DNA from: an uncultured Vampirovibrio sp.
GTDB lineage: Bacteria > Cyanobacteriota > Vampirovibrionia > Gastranaerophilales > Gastranaerophilaceae
Direction: 5' to 3'
DNA length: 64,000 nucleotides
Assembly (NCBI GenBank): GCA_910579975.1
Contig: CAJTWU010000001.1
Coordinates: forward strand, 125,401-189,400
Shown: piece by piece, positions 53,206-63,003 of the stretch
Layout: every line of letters begins with the position of its first letter
Position numbering within the stretch: position 1 is the first letter of the stretch
The notes under the pieces: generated by a model
The model's input: the letters and a program-made list of their open reading frames with translations, nothing else
What the model was told of the DNA's origin: nothing
Databases searched by the model: none
Translations under genes and position numbers: made by a program

Positions 53206-55155
53206 ATGAAAATCACGCCGCTATCACAAAATAATACTAACTTTGAACAACTTCATGTTCCCAAAGGGAAATTTCGTAGACGTATGGAACAAGAACTTTT
53301 GCGGAATACTGTAGTAAAACAATGTGCTGAAAAATACGACGTTTATGCAAAATATATCGGATTTGGTGATTATATTTTGAAGGGAGTTAAAAAGTGTAAG
53401 AAAAAGGATATTGTGACACCTGAATACCGATTTTGCAACGGTAATGCCGGCATCAATCTTATGAATTGTATTGAAACACAGCTTAAAGAAATTATGATGT
53501 TGGTTGTTGCAAATAATTATCCAAAAGATGGTTTTTTCAAAGCGGGAGACATTCTTAATATTCTTAATGCAAAAGAGATACAAGATAGTTTTAAGATTGA
53601 TGAAGCTTTTAATTGTGGTATTGAACAAAATGGAAACGCTACGCTTCTTACAAAATTTTTTGAAATAAATCCGGCTGATGATAACAAGGAAGATTATGAT
53701 AAAGTTATTTCAATACTGAAATCTAATCCGAATATTAATTATAATCAAAAAGGGGTTTTGGATATTTCAATATTAGAAAACATTTTGAATTTTGAAAATT
53801 TCCAAGGGCTTGATTTAGTTATGGATACTGAATTTGAATACGCAAGGGGGTTGGATAAACTTTTCCATAATATAAGAAATGAAGATTTTAAGAAAAAAGC
53901 TCTTGGTTTGAAAATTAAATTTCCTGATTGGGCGCAGATATATAAACAACGTCTTTCAGAAGAAGCGTTTGTTTTTCTCGACTCTCCTTTCTGTGAATCA
54001 CCTAAAAATACTGCAGTTTCATTGTGGCTTGATATTTCGGGAAGTTATTTTTTTGATAAAAAGGATGAGAAAATAGCGTATCAACGCTTATATAAATACT
54101 TGCCGGAATATTATAGAAATCATTATCAAAGAATTGAATTTCAAAATTATTTCTTAAACCTAAATTTGGAGGCAAATTATAATAACTTTACCGCGCCTGA
54201 TAAATTATATTTGGTCGATGGTACTATTTCAAGCCGTGATTTATTGAAAAATTATAGTATCCAAAGATGTACAAACGAATACAGTGTAGTTGTTGAGCGA
54301 GGAGCTCAGAATGGAGTGCGCAAAAAGAAAGTTCCACGTTTTCTTCCTTTTTTACCACCTAAAACAGTAGAAGAACCCGTTTATGAATATATCCTCAAAG
54401 GAGTTAAAAAAGGCAGAGATAATATTGAAACACAAGAACATTTAATTCTTTACTCAAAAAGAATTGAAAACTATATACGTGGACTTGTTAATGAAATAGA
54501 AGCCAAGGACAAAGAAAGATTTATCGAAATCATTTCAAATAAAAATATAGGAACATTAGGTGCAAAAGAAATTTTGGAGCTTTTAGAAAGTGATGAAATA
54601 AAAGGTAACTATACAACAAAAGAAGCATTAACAAATCGCATTAATAATAAATCCACTACAACTCTTTTGTCCGCATTCTTTAAACTAAAAGAGAGTGAAG
54701 AAAATGAGGCTGATTACGATAAGCTGATTTCTATCATTAGTTCCACTCCGGATCTTTATCTTAAAAAAGCAGGATATTATACATTTTTATTATTAGAACA
54801 AACTATGACTTTGGAAAATCCAAAAGCTCTCGGTTTACTTATGGACACGGAGTTTGAATATTCTGAAAAAATAGACAAGCTGTTTAATAATATTAAAGAT
54901 GAAAATTTTAAAAAATTGGCAAAAAAATTAAAAATAAAATTTCCTGATGCTGTGTCGATACTGAAAAATCAGAAATATAACCATTCTGAGTTTCGAAATG
55001 TTTTTTCATATCTTGAGTCGCCATTCTGTGATTCAAGAGCTGAGTCAATCAGAATTTGGACTGAGTTAAAAACTAAGTTTAATTTGAATGAAAGTATAAA
55101 AATTAACGAACTGTTGTACAAATATTTGCCGGATAATTTGAAGATGGATTTATAA
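53206..55155 (+). CDS. large duplicated protein of unknown function
   Basis: 649 residues with an internal duplication: residues about 55-300 and 390-640 repeat the same order of blocks (DYILKGVKKCK / EYILKGVKKGR; LVMDTEFEYARGLDKLFHNI / LLMDTEFEYSEKIDKLFNNI; FKKKALGLKIKFPD / FKKLAKKLKIKFPD; LDSPFCES / LESPFCDS). No signal peptide or membrane segment. The N-terminus MKITPLSQNNTNFEQL resembles that of the hydrolase at 35594. No family recognised. It may be secreted by a non-classical route; function unknown. Confidence 0.7.
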   Translation: MKITPLSQNNTNFEQLHVPKGKFRRRMEQELLRNTVVKQCAEKYDVYAKYIGFGDYILKGVKKCKKKDIVTPEYRFCNGNAGINLMNCIETQLKEIMMLVVANNYPKDGFFKAGDILNILNAKEIQDSFKIDEAFNCGIEQNGNATLLTKFFEINPADDNKEDYDKVISILKSNPNINYNQKGVLDISILENILNFENFQGLDLVMDTEFEYARGLDKLFHNIRNEDFKKKALGLKIKFPDWAQIYKQRLSEEAFVFLDSPFCESPKNTAVSLWLDISGSYFFDKKDEKIAYQRLYKYLPEYYRNHYQRIEFQNYFLNLNLEANYNNFTAPDKLYLVDGTISSRDLLKNYSIQRCTNEYSVVVERGAQNGVRKKKVPRFLPFLPPKTVEEPVYEYILKGVKKGRDNIETQEHLILYSKRIENYIRGLVNEIEAKDKERFIEIISNKNIGTLGAKEILELLESDEIKGNYTTKEALTNRINNKSTTTLLSAFFKLKESEENEADYDKLISIISSTPDLYLKKAGYYTFLLLEQTMTLENPKALGLLMDTEFEYSEKIDKLFNNIKDENFKKLAKKLKIKFPDAVSILKNQKYNHSEFRNVFSYLESPFCDSRAESIRIWTELKTKFNLNESIKINELLYKYLPDNLKMDL

Positions 55156-55157
55156 TT

Positions 55158-55754
55158 CTAGCTAAAATTAAAATTAGAATAAATCACGCTCGACCAGCCT
55201 TCAAAATAGCTTATCTGGGTCAAAGAGCCCGTTTTTATTAATAATTTATGCTGATTTTCCGGAGTTAATTCAAGAGTTTTAGCTAATGCTGCCTGAATAA
55301 CTTCCGGAGTGGTTACTACAATTATTCGGTTTCCTTTATTTTCTTTAATTAGCTTATCAATAACTTTTGATACTCTTTTATTAAAGTCTTTTAAGGATTC
55401 TCCGTTTTCAGGAGTATCTATTAAAGCTTTTGAACCGTATTCTTTAAATAATTCCAAATATGATTTGCCTTGCCAAACACCATGATTTCTTGAAATCAGG
55501 TCAATTGTAGTATAATTTTGCTTGAATAATTTCGCAATAATTTGTGCAGTTTGAGTACAGCAGCTGTTAGGGCTTGAATAAATTTTGTCATAAGCTACTT
55601 CCCGCTTTTTAAGATACTCACAAACTTTATGAGTTTCTTCTTCCCCAAATTCATTGATTTTCGGGTAATTTAACTTGTCGTTTACAATACCTTCCTGGCT
55701 GTAGACGGTTGCACCATGAGATATAAAGGTTATTTTACATATACGTTTGAACAT
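55158..55754 (-). CDS. histidine-phosphatase-fold protein with altered active site
   Basis: 198 residues aligned with phosphoglycerate-mutase-like phosphatases: FISHGATVYSQEGIVND, YDKIYSSPNSCCTQTAQIIA, ISRNHGVWQGKSY, VVTTPEVIQAALA. The RHG motif reads SHG (Arg lost), the SSPLxRAxQTA Arg is Cys, and the second catalytic His position reads TT. Only the first His survives, so activity is doubtful. The start is leaderless type (TATAAT 6 nt before ATG). Confidence 0.7.
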   Translation of the reverse strand: MFKRICKITFISHGATVYSQEGIVNDKLNYPKINEFGEEETHKVCEYLKKREVAYDKIYSSPNSCCTQTAQIIAKLFKQNYTTIDLISRNHGVWQGKSYLELFKEYGSKALIDTPENGESLKDFNKRVSKVIDKLIKENKGNRIIVVTTPEVIQAALAKTLELTPENQHKLLIKTGSLTQISYFEGWSSVIYSNFNFS

Positions 55755-55805
55755 ATTTTTATTATAACATATTGACTATTGAAAAAACACTATTAAAAAA
55801 ATAAT

Positions 55806-56444
55806 ATGTTAGACAAATTAAAACAATTATTTGGTTTAAAAAAAGAAACAGGTAGTTTTGCAGCTTCAATTGAAGATAAAATTGAAGAAGCGTTTAATAC
55901 ACTGGATGAAGATATTATAAAGCTTGAAATTGGCGGAGATATTGCTGAATGTGCCGAGGCGGTTTGTGAGAAAATTAATGAATTGAGGGATAATATAAAA
56001 TCAGCTACGGGATTTATATTTCCTCCTGTACATGTACTTCATAAAGAAGAATTACAGGAAAATGAGCTGGTTCTGTTTGTGTGTGGTAAAGAAGTGTTAA
56101 GAGACTTTCTTGTTCCTAACAAAGAGATTATAGTTAAAAATATCTATGAGATTTTAAACCATGTTTTTGATGATTATTTAGATGAAATTTTTACAATGGA
56201 ATATGTTGAAAAATATATAAATAAAGTTCAAATGACTAATAGTTGGATGGTTTGGGATATTTCAAAACAGCTTGGTGGTTATGAGATTAAAAAAATTCTT
56301 GTAAATGTTATAAAAGAGAAAAAATCAATAGCAAATATTAATCGGGTTTTTGAAAAGATTGATGAATGTTTATCTGAAAACAGAGATTTTTATTATGTTT
56401 GGGATGCCGATATTGTCTCCCGCTACATATGCAAAGAAATATAA
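55806..56444 (+). CDS. stand-alone FlhA C-terminal-domain-like protein (FHIPEP family)
   Basis: 212 residues without membrane segments. It parallels the cytosolic domain of FlhA/type III export gates: DIIKLEIGGDIAECAEAVCE, then GFIFPPVHVLHKEELQENEL (FlhA: GxxxPPVRIRDNxxLPPNEY), LGGYEIKKILVNVIKEKKSI and the final helix with YVWDADIVSRYICKEI (FlhA: LxExVRxxLARQI). The whole N-terminal membrane half of FlhA is missing. It may regulate flagellar export or bind chaperones. The family call is by motif comparison from memory. Confidence 0.55.
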   Translation: MLDKLKQLFGLKKETGSFAASIEDKIEEAFNTLDEDIIKLEIGGDIAECAEAVCEKINELRDNIKSATGFIFPPVHVLHKEELQENELVLFVCGKEVLRDFLVPNKEIIVKNIYEILNHVFDDYLDEIFTMEYVEKYINKVQMTNSWMVWDISKQLGGYEIKKILVNVIKEKKSIANINRVFEKIDECLSENRDFYYVWDADIVSRYICKEI

Positions 56445-56510
56445 ATTATTTTATTTCTTTTTTTATTGTGGTAAAATAATTGCATAGTTTAGGTAGTTTA
56501 GGAGAGAATA

Positions 56511-57527
56511 ATGAAAAAATTATTAGGTTTTTTGCTAACATTATTATTTGCTGCTAATATTCAGGTTTTTGCAGCGGGAATTGAAGTTTTGCCAACAATG
56601 CAATCAAGAAGCAATGCTCAAGACAGAGTTTGGGTTGGTACGTTCCAACTTGTATGGAACGATTTTATGGATAAGTTTGTACACAATCCGGTAAGATTTA
56701 GAGAAGGAACTCCGGTATATGTACAAGAATTAAATAAACAAGCTTTTACTGTTGACGACCTTTCTGATAAAAGTTATTACAAAATAACAACCAAAGTTAC
56801 AAAAAATACCAAAAAACAAATAACAAGAGCTATTCGCAAAAAGTTCAAAGAAACAAGTGATATTTTAGATAAACTTGATTTAACACCACGTAATGATAAG
56901 TTCTTAATTTATGCAATGCTTAAAAAAGATTTTGAATTCAAAAATGAATTTAATAAATTTGGCAAATCTGCATTTGGAGAAGATCAGTCTGCGGAATATT
57001 TTGGTGTTACAAAAGGCTCAAAAGATGAGTTTGGAAGTTCTGTAAAAGTTCTTTTCTATAACGATCCAAACGATTTTGCTGTAGTATTAACTACAAAATC
57101 TGATGATGAAGTATTTTTATATAAAAATTCTGCAAATAAAGAGTTTAATTATTTGTATGCAGATATGTTGAAAAAACAAACAGCATTTACAGGTTCAAAA
57201 GAATTTGGAAATGATGATGAGTTAAAAGTTCCAAATATTAAACTTTTTGAAGAAAAAACTTTTGATGACCTTTCAGGCAAACGTGTAATGGGAACAAATA
57301 TTATTATTGATCAGGCTATTGAAACTATTAAGTTTGATATGGATAATAAGGGTGTAAAACTTAAAAGTGAAGCAGCTATGACTATTATGAAAATGTCGTT
57401 AATGCCTGATATGGAACAAAGATTGTTCTATCTAAATGATACATTTGTTATCTTCTTAAAAGAAAAAGATAAGAAAAATCCTTATTTTGCCCTAAGGGTA
57501 CACGATATAACGAAATATCAAAATTAG
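56511..57527 (+). CDS. secreted protein, possibly serpin-like
   Basis: 338 residues: signal peptide MKKLLGFLLTLLFAANIQVFA, then an alpha/beta protein. The last 75 residues (IDQAIETIKFDMDNKGVKLK, SEAAMTIMKMS, DTFVIFLKEKDKKNPYFALR) follow the order of the serpin C-terminus (conserved strand, reactive-loop hinge, final beta hairpin). The N-terminal serpin motifs are not clear, so this is a weak call. GGAGAG precedes ATG; a terminator follows. Probably monocistronic. Confidence 0.5.
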   Translation: MKKLLGFLLTLLFAANIQVFAAGIEVLPTMQSRSNAQDRVWVGTFQLVWNDFMDKFVHNPVRFREGTPVYVQELNKQAFTVDDLSDKSYYKITTKVTKNTKKQITRAIRKKFKETSDILDKLDLTPRNDKFLIYAMLKKDFEFKNEFNKFGKSAFGEDQSAEYFGVTKGSKDEFGSSVKVLFYNDPNDFAVVLTTKSDDEVFLYKNSANKEFNYLYADMLKKQTAFTGSKEFGNDDELKVPNIKLFEEKTFDDLSGKRVMGTNIIIDQAIETIKFDMDNKGVKLKSEAAMTIMKMSLMPDMEQRLFYLNDTFVIFLKEKDKKNPYFALRVHDITKYQN

Positions 57528-57537
57528 TTTTTTTTGC

Positions 57538-57568
57538 AAGCGGGTAGTCTTCTAATACCCGCTTTTTT
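57538..57568 (+). terminator. rho-independent terminator
   Basis: AAGCGGGTA / TACCCGCTT stem with a 9-nt loop followed by a T6 run (57563-57568), 10 nt after the secreted-protein stop. Confidence 0.9.
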
Positions 57569-57686
57569 GACGAATATATGTAATTTTTTATTACAGGATT
57601 TTCTTTTTGCATAATTGTATATTAAAATAATAGTTGGGGATGTAATTTACCCTCAAGGGTAGTTTAAAAGTATGGAATAAGTTTAA

Positions 57687-59651
57687 ATGAGAAGACGTAG
57701 AAAAAAATATGATTTATATTTTGTAATAGCCTTAGCAATTTTTACAACATGTTATTTTATATACAATCATGTTTCATCTGAAGATAGAGGAATAAGCGTA
57801 TATTCAGAAGCCCTTGAAAGTTATAAAAATGCTGATTTTGAAAAGGCATATCTTGAATTTGCAAAGGTTCCATCCGGTTCTAATCTTAAAGCATCTGCTC
57901 TTTTTAGACAGGCAAGATGTGCGACCAATATGGATAGAAAAGAGCTTGCTGTTAAAAAATACAATAAAATTACACATATGAGAGCAAAATCAAGTATTGT
58001 TCCCATAAGTGAATACAACATGGCTAACTTAATGCTTGAATTAAAGGATAAAAGGGCAAAAAAACATTTTAAAAATATAATTAGAAAATATCCAACAAGT
58101 GATTATGCAATTGCTTCAGAATACTATTTGGGAATAATTGCAGTAAATAATTTGCCTGAAAATCCTAAACAGTCAGATAAAGCAAAGCAAGCTGCTTTGG
58201 TTAACTTTAAAACTTATATAGAAAAAGCCCCTGATGGAAGATTTGCTCTGCGTTCAGTTGATGAAATACTTAAATTGAATCTTCCTCTTAAAAATTATGA
58301 TAATCTTTTAATTGCAAAAACATATTATTCAAATGGAGAATTTGAAAAAGCAGCAGAATTTTTAAACAAGACAACTTTGGCTGAAAGCTGGACCGATTTT
58401 GCCAAAAATGAATATAAACGTAAAAACAATGATAAAGTTAAATATTATGTTGAATACGGTTTGAAAGATCATGCAGCGGCGGCTAAGAATGAAGATGTTT
58501 ATGAAATAATAGACAACTATATAGCATTGTTTCCTACGAGAAAAGAAGGTATTTCAGCTTTAGCCTCCAAAGATTATTCTTCAACAGGAGCGGATTATAT
58601 TTCATATTTGAATTGTAATGAAGTTGTTGAGAATAATTTAAAAGAAGCTTGTTTTAACACAATGTATAAAAAATATCCTGATGGACAATTTTCTGCAGAT
58701 GCTCTGTATAATATTTTTATAACTAAATATTTGCAGAAAAAATATCTTGATGCACAAAGATTGGGAAGATTACATATAGAAAAATTCCCAAATGTTAAAT
58801 CGGCTCCGGCTGTAGTATATTACATGGGTAAGATTTCTCATAAGCTAAAACATTATGAAAGGGCAAACTGGTACTATAAACAAACTGTTAATAAGTATCC
58901 TGATACATATTATGCTTACAGAGCAAATTACAATTTGTATAAAGATGACGGTACATTGCCATTTTTGGATATTACTCCAAAACCTGTAGTATTTCCATAT
59001 AAAAAATCATTAGACAATAATCTTGTAATAAGATTAGCACTTTTAAAAGACTATGATTTAGTGGAAGAACTTTGCAAAAGAGATAAGTTTATTCAAAGCT
59101 GGATTGCTTATCAAAAAGGAAACCACACTATTTCTGCAATCTTAGCTCGTAATGCAATGGATGAACTTACTAATAAGCCATCCTTTGATGATTTAAGGTG
59201 GAGATTAATTTATCCGCTTCATTACTTTGATTTAGTAGAGAAATATAAAGGTCGTAATAATCCTATTATTATGGAAGCTATTATTAAGGAAGAAAGTCAC
59301 TTTAATCCTTTTGCCGGTAGTTCTGTCGGAGCGGCCGGGTTAATGCAGTTAATGCCGGCAACTTATAATGAAATCAATAGTAACAGAGGGTTCTCCGGTG
59401 ATATATATAATCCTGAAAGCAATGTGAGAGCTGGAAGTGCTTATTATGAAGGTTTAAAGAAGGTTTTAGGCAACAAAGATTTGTATGCAATCTCTGCGTA
59501 TAATGGCGGCATAGGTTCTGTTTCAGGCTGGATGTCAAAACTTATTTATAACGATGCAGATGAGTTTGTTGAACAAATTCCTTATCCTGAAACTAAGAAT
59601 TATGTAAAAAAAGTATTGCGTTCATATTGGGTTTATGGAAATATTTATTAA
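57687..59651 (+). CDS. Slt70-like soluble lytic transglycosylase with TPR repeats
   Basis: 654 residues: an N-terminal membrane anchor (LYFVIALAIFTTCYFIYNHV), about 430 residues of TPR-like helices, and a C-terminal lytic transglycosylase domain with catalytic Glu in EAIIKEESHFNPFAGSSVGA, GLMQLMPATY and AISAYNGGIGSV. It cleaves peptidoglycan glycan strands with 1,6-anhydro product; roles in cell-wall turnover or flagellar insertion. No ribosome binding site is apparent. Confidence 0.9.
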   Translation: MRRRRKKYDLYFVIALAIFTTCYFIYNHVSSEDRGISVYSEALESYKNADFEKAYLEFAKVPSGSNLKASALFRQARCATNMDRKELAVKKYNKITHMRAKSSIVPISEYNMANLMLELKDKRAKKHFKNIIRKYPTSDYAIASEYYLGIIAVNNLPENPKQSDKAKQAALVNFKTYIEKAPDGRFALRSVDEILKLNLPLKNYDNLLIAKTYYSNGEFEKAAEFLNKTTLAESWTDFAKNEYKRKNNDKVKYYVEYGLKDHAAAAKNEDVYEIIDNYIALFPTRKEGISALASKDYSSTGADYISYLNCNEVVENNLKEACFNTMYKKYPDGQFSADALYNIFITKYLQKKYLDAQRLGRLHIEKFPNVKSAPAVVYYMGKISHKLKHYERANWYYKQTVNKYPDTYYAYRANYNLYKDDGTLPFLDITPKPVVFPYKKSLDNNLVIRLALLKDYDLVEELCKRDKFIQSWIAYQKGNHTISAILARNAMDELTNKPSFDDLRWRLIYPLHYFDLVEKYKGRNNPIIMEAIIKEESHFNPFAGSSVGAAGLMQLMPATYNEINSNRGFSGDIYNPESNVRAGSAYYEGLKKVLGNKDLYAISAYNGGIGSVSGWMSKLIYNDADEFVEQIPYPETKNYVKKVLRSYWVYGNIY

Positions 59652-59690
59652 TGAGCTAAGTATATTGTAACTATATAGAAAGGAAGATTT

Positions 59691-60263
59691 ATGAGTTTAA
59701 CAATCGTATATGCCATAATAGGTTTGGTTGTAGTTTTTGGTGCATACAATATTTATTCATCTCTTATTCAAAAGAAAAACAAGGTGCAGGAAGCTTTTGC
59801 AAGTATAGATGTGCAATTAAAAAAAAGATATGATTTACTTCCAAATATTTTGACTATCGCTCAAAAATATATGGAACACGAAAGAGGTCTTTTAGAGGAA
59901 GTTACTAAATTAAGAACTCAGGTTATGGGTTTATCTTCAAATTTTAATAATATTGACAAAAAGATTGCTCTTGATGGCGAATTGGCTAAAAAAATGGGAC
60001 AAATTATGGTTGCAGTTGAGAATTATCCTCAGTTGAAAGCTGATCAAACAATGATTACAGCAATGCAGACATATAATGAAGTAGAAGAACATATCTCTGC
60101 TGCAAGAAGATTTTATAACTCAGCAGTATTGGAGCTTAAAAATGCAGTGGAAATATTTCCTTCATCAATGTTTGCTGCTATGTTGAACATAAAATCAACA
60201 GATTTCTTCAAGGCAGAAGAAAAAGAACGCAAAGCTGTTAATGCAGCAGATTTCTTAAAATAA
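59691..60263 (+). CDS. lemA: LemA family protein
   Basis: 190 residues: one N-terminal membrane span, then KKNKVQEAFASIDVQLKKRY, DLLPNILTIAQKYMEHERGL and RRFYNSAVLELKNAVEIFPS, the LemA four-helix domain. Function unknown, usually paired with a DUF3137 or M48 partner, as with the next gene. AAGGAAG precedes ATG. Confidence 0.92.
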   Translation: MSLTIVYAIIGLVVVFGAYNIYSSLIQKKNKVQEAFASIDVQLKKRYDLLPNILTIAQKYMEHERGLLEEVTKLRTQVMGLSSNFNNIDKKIALDGELAKKMGQIMVAVENYPQLKADQTMITAMQTYNEVEEHISAARRFYNSAVLELKNAVEIFPSSMFAAMLNIKSTDFFKAEEKERKAVNAADFLK

Positions 60264-60279
60264 TTTTTTTGAGGTAAAA

Positions 60280-61212
60280 ATGTCTGAAGAAAAAACTTAC
60301 TCACAAATGCGAAAAGAATTTTATAACTCTTTTGAAACAAAGATTGTTCCAATGCTCCAGCCTTATGAAGCAGAAAGAAAGAGAACAAGAATAGTTGCTT
60401 CAATTGTTTCAGCAATATTTGGCGTTCTTGGAATAATGATATTTATTCTTTTGTTTTTAGAAGATTATAAATTAATTAATGATGGTTTCAGTATAGTATT
60501 AATGTTTGGAATTTTAGCTTGGATAAGTTGGTATTGTTTTAAGAAACATTTTGAAAACAAAATTAAGAAAAAAATTATGCCGATTGTATGTGCATGTTTT
60601 GGTAATATGAAATGGTCCGTAGGCTCTTATACATCTGGTCATATATTTAAAGATTCTTGTGTCATTTCAGTATATGACTCTGCAAAATACGATGATATCT
60701 TTTTGGGGCTATATAAAGATGTAAATTTTGAAATTATAGAAGGAAAATTTACAATAAAGAAGGAAAAGAGCAGAAAAACTATTTTTAGCGGTGTTATTGT
60801 CAAACTTGATATGAATAAGAATTTTAATAGTCATACGGTTATTAAACCTGATTCTGTTTTACATGTTTCTCCTTCAAAAAATTTAAAACATACGACATTA
60901 GAAGATGTTCAATTTGAAAAGAAATATGATGTTTTTACTAACGATCCTGTAGATGCAAGATATCTTATTACACCATCGTTTATGGTTAGGTTAAATAATA
61001 TGAAAACAGCCTTTGAAGCAAATAAAATTAGTTGTGCATTTTATCATGATAAATTGATTATCGCGTTGCCAACAAACAAAGACCTGTTTTCTATATGTTC
61101 ATTAGTAAAGCCTATTGATGATGCAAAACAATATTATATTATGTATGAAGAGATAGTTTCTATAATAAAGCTGATTGATTATTTTAAACTTAATCAAAAA
61201 ATTGGCATGTAG
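60280..61212 (+). CDS. DUF3137 membrane protein, LemA partner
   Basis: 310 residues: a soluble N-terminus, two membrane segments (ASIVSAIFGVLGIMIFILLF and FSIVLMFGILAWISWYCFKK) and a C-terminal soluble domain with SVYDSAKYDDIFLGLYKDVN and VIVKLDMNKNFNSHTVIKPD. The LemA-DUF3137 pair is known from many genomes; function unknown. GAGGTAAAA precedes ATG. Confidence 0.85.
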   Translation: MSEEKTYSQMRKEFYNSFETKIVPMLQPYEAERKRTRIVASIVSAIFGVLGIMIFILLFLEDYKLINDGFSIVLMFGILAWISWYCFKKHFENKIKKKIMPIVCACFGNMKWSVGSYTSGHIFKDSCVISVYDSAKYDDIFLGLYKDVNFEIIEGKFTIKKEKSRKTIFSGVIVKLDMNKNFNSHTVIKPDSVLHVSPSKNLKHTTLEDVQFEKKYDVFTNDPVDARYLITPSFMVRLNNMKTAFEANKISCAFYHDKLIIALPTNKDLFSICSLVKPIDDAKQYYIMYEEIVSIIKLIDYFKLNQKIGM

Positions 61213-61239
61213 GCTTTGTTTTTGTGCTAAAATCGTTCT

Positions 61240-61854
61240 ATGACTAAAGGCTTATTTATAACATTTGAAGGTGCAGATGGTTGTGGTAAAACCACTCAAA
61301 TTAAACTTCTTGATGAGTATTTGAGGGGTGAAGGTTATAAAACATTACTTACCAGAGAGCCGGGTTCTAAAGGTTTGGGTGAAAAACTCCGTGAGATTTT
61401 GCTCAATTATGATGGAGAAGTTTCGTCAAAATGCGAATCTTTTTTGTTTTTAGCAGATAGAGCGCAGCATGTTGATTGTATTATTAAACCGGCTCTTGAA
61501 GAAGGTGTGATTGTTCTTTGCGATAGACATACAGATTCCACGGTTGCTTATCAGGGTTATGGACGCGGGTTGGATATAGAACAAATTAAATCTTTAAATG
61601 AGCTTGCAACAAGCGGATTGAAACCGGATTTGACTCTTGTCTTTGATGTTGATGTAGAAACTTCTCAAAGCCGTGTAGGCACTGAAAAAGATAGAATGGA
61701 ATCGGCAGGGATAGAGTTTTTTGAGCGTGTGAGAAAAGGCTTTCTGGAAATTGCAAAATTTGAGCCTGAAAGAGTTAAGGTTATTGAGGCAACAAATACA
61801 ATAGAAAATATACATAAGCAGGTTGTAAATGAATATAAACGAATTGCAAGATAG
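61240..61854 (+). CDS. tmk: thymidylate kinase
   Basis: 204 residues. P-loop FEGADGCGKTTQIKLL, DR(E/H) motif LTREPGSKGLGEKLREILL, CDRHTDSTVAYQGYGRGL, and LID-region DRMESAGIEFFERVRKGFLE. It makes dTDP. Leaderless-type start (TAAAAT, 6 nt, ATG). Its last 26 nt overlap the start of prfB. Confidence 0.95.
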   Translation: MTKGLFITFEGADGCGKTTQIKLLDEYLRGEGYKTLLTREPGSKGLGEKLREILLNYDGEVSSKCESFLFLADRAQHVDCIIKPALEEGVIVLCDRHTDSTVAYQGYGRGLDIEQIKSLNELATSGLKPDLTLVFDVDVETSQSRVGTEKDRMESAGIEFFERVRKGFLEIAKFEPERVKVIEATNTIENIHKQVVNEYKRIAR

Positions 61855-62891
61855 AGTAAATAAAAATAAGGAGTGTCTTTGACCGCGCTGCTTTAGAGAC
61901 AGAATTCAAGGAGCTTGAATTGAAGCTTCAAAGTCCCGAAGTTTGGTCTAATCAGAACTTAGCTTCTGAATTGGGACAAAAAACACGTGAGATAAAAGAA
62001 ACAATAACTCTATTTGATAATTGGGATTCCATTTTACAGGATGCCCAAACCGCTGAAGAACTTGATGATGAAGAGCTTATAAAAGAGAGTGAATGCGCAT
62101 TATTTGAGCTTGAGAAACAATTGGACAAATACGATGTCCAAAAGATGTTATCAGGTGAATATGATGAAGCAGATGCGTTTTTGTCAATTAATGCTGGTGC
62201 TGGTGGAACAGATGCACAAGATTGGGCAAGTATGCTTTTAAGAATGTATACGCGCTGGGCTGAAACAAAAGGATGGAAGGCTGAACTTGTTGACAAATCT
62301 GATGGTGAAGAAGCGGGGATAAAATCTGCAACAATAAAGATTACCGGCAAATTTGCCTATGGTTATGCTAAGGCTGAAAAGGGCGTACACAGACTTGTTA
62401 GAATTTCACCGTTTAATGCTAATGGAAAAAGGCAAACCAGCTTTGCTTCTTGTGAAGTTTCGCCGATTATAGAAGATTATGAGAAAACAATTATTATTCC
62501 TCCGGAGGATATAGAGGTTGATACAATGCGTTCGGGCGGTGCAGGCGGACAAAATGTTAATAAAGTAGAAACAGCCGTAAGAATATTACATAAACCAACA
62601 GGTATTGTGGTTAAATGCCAGCAAGAGCGTTCGCAGCTGCAAAACAAAGAAAATGCTATGCAAATGCTAGCATCTAAACTTTTAGAAATACGTCAAAGAG
62701 AGCATGAAAAAAAACTTGCAGAATTAAAAGGTGAGAATTTTGATATAAATTTTGGTTCACAAATACGTTCATATGTTTTTCATCCATATAAATTAGTAAA
62801 AGACCATCGTACGGGTTTTGAGATGGGTAATGTAGACTCGGTCATGGATGGAGAATTGGATGGATTTATAGAGTCATTTTTAAAAGCTTGA
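61829..62891 (+). CDS. prfB: peptide chain release factor 2, with +1 programmed frameshift
   Basis: Frame 0 starts at ATG 61829 ([17 protein letters not shown]) and hits TGA at 61880-61882; a +1 shift at CTT-T-GAC joins it to the rest ([20 protein letters not shown]...), giving 353 residues. Internal Shine-Dalgarno AAGGAG lies 3 nt before CTT. The body has [14 protein letters not shown] with the GGQ motif, [12 protein letters not shown], and the RF2-type recognition region. It terminates at UGA/UAA and is autoregulated by its own stop. The N-terminal domain is shorter than in E. coli RF2. It overlaps tmk. Confidence 0.95.
61868..61883 (+). promoter_or_regulatory. RF2 programmed +1 frameshift signal
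   Basis: AAGGAG (61868-61873), TGT, CTT (61877-61879), then T-GAC. Spacing and slippery codon equal the classical prfB signal. Confidence 0.93.
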
Positions 62892-62931
62892 TTTTTTTAT
62901 TTGTAGTTGATACTATAGATATTGTTATCGT

Positions 62932-63002
<71 letters not shown>

Positions 63003-63003
<1 letters not shown>

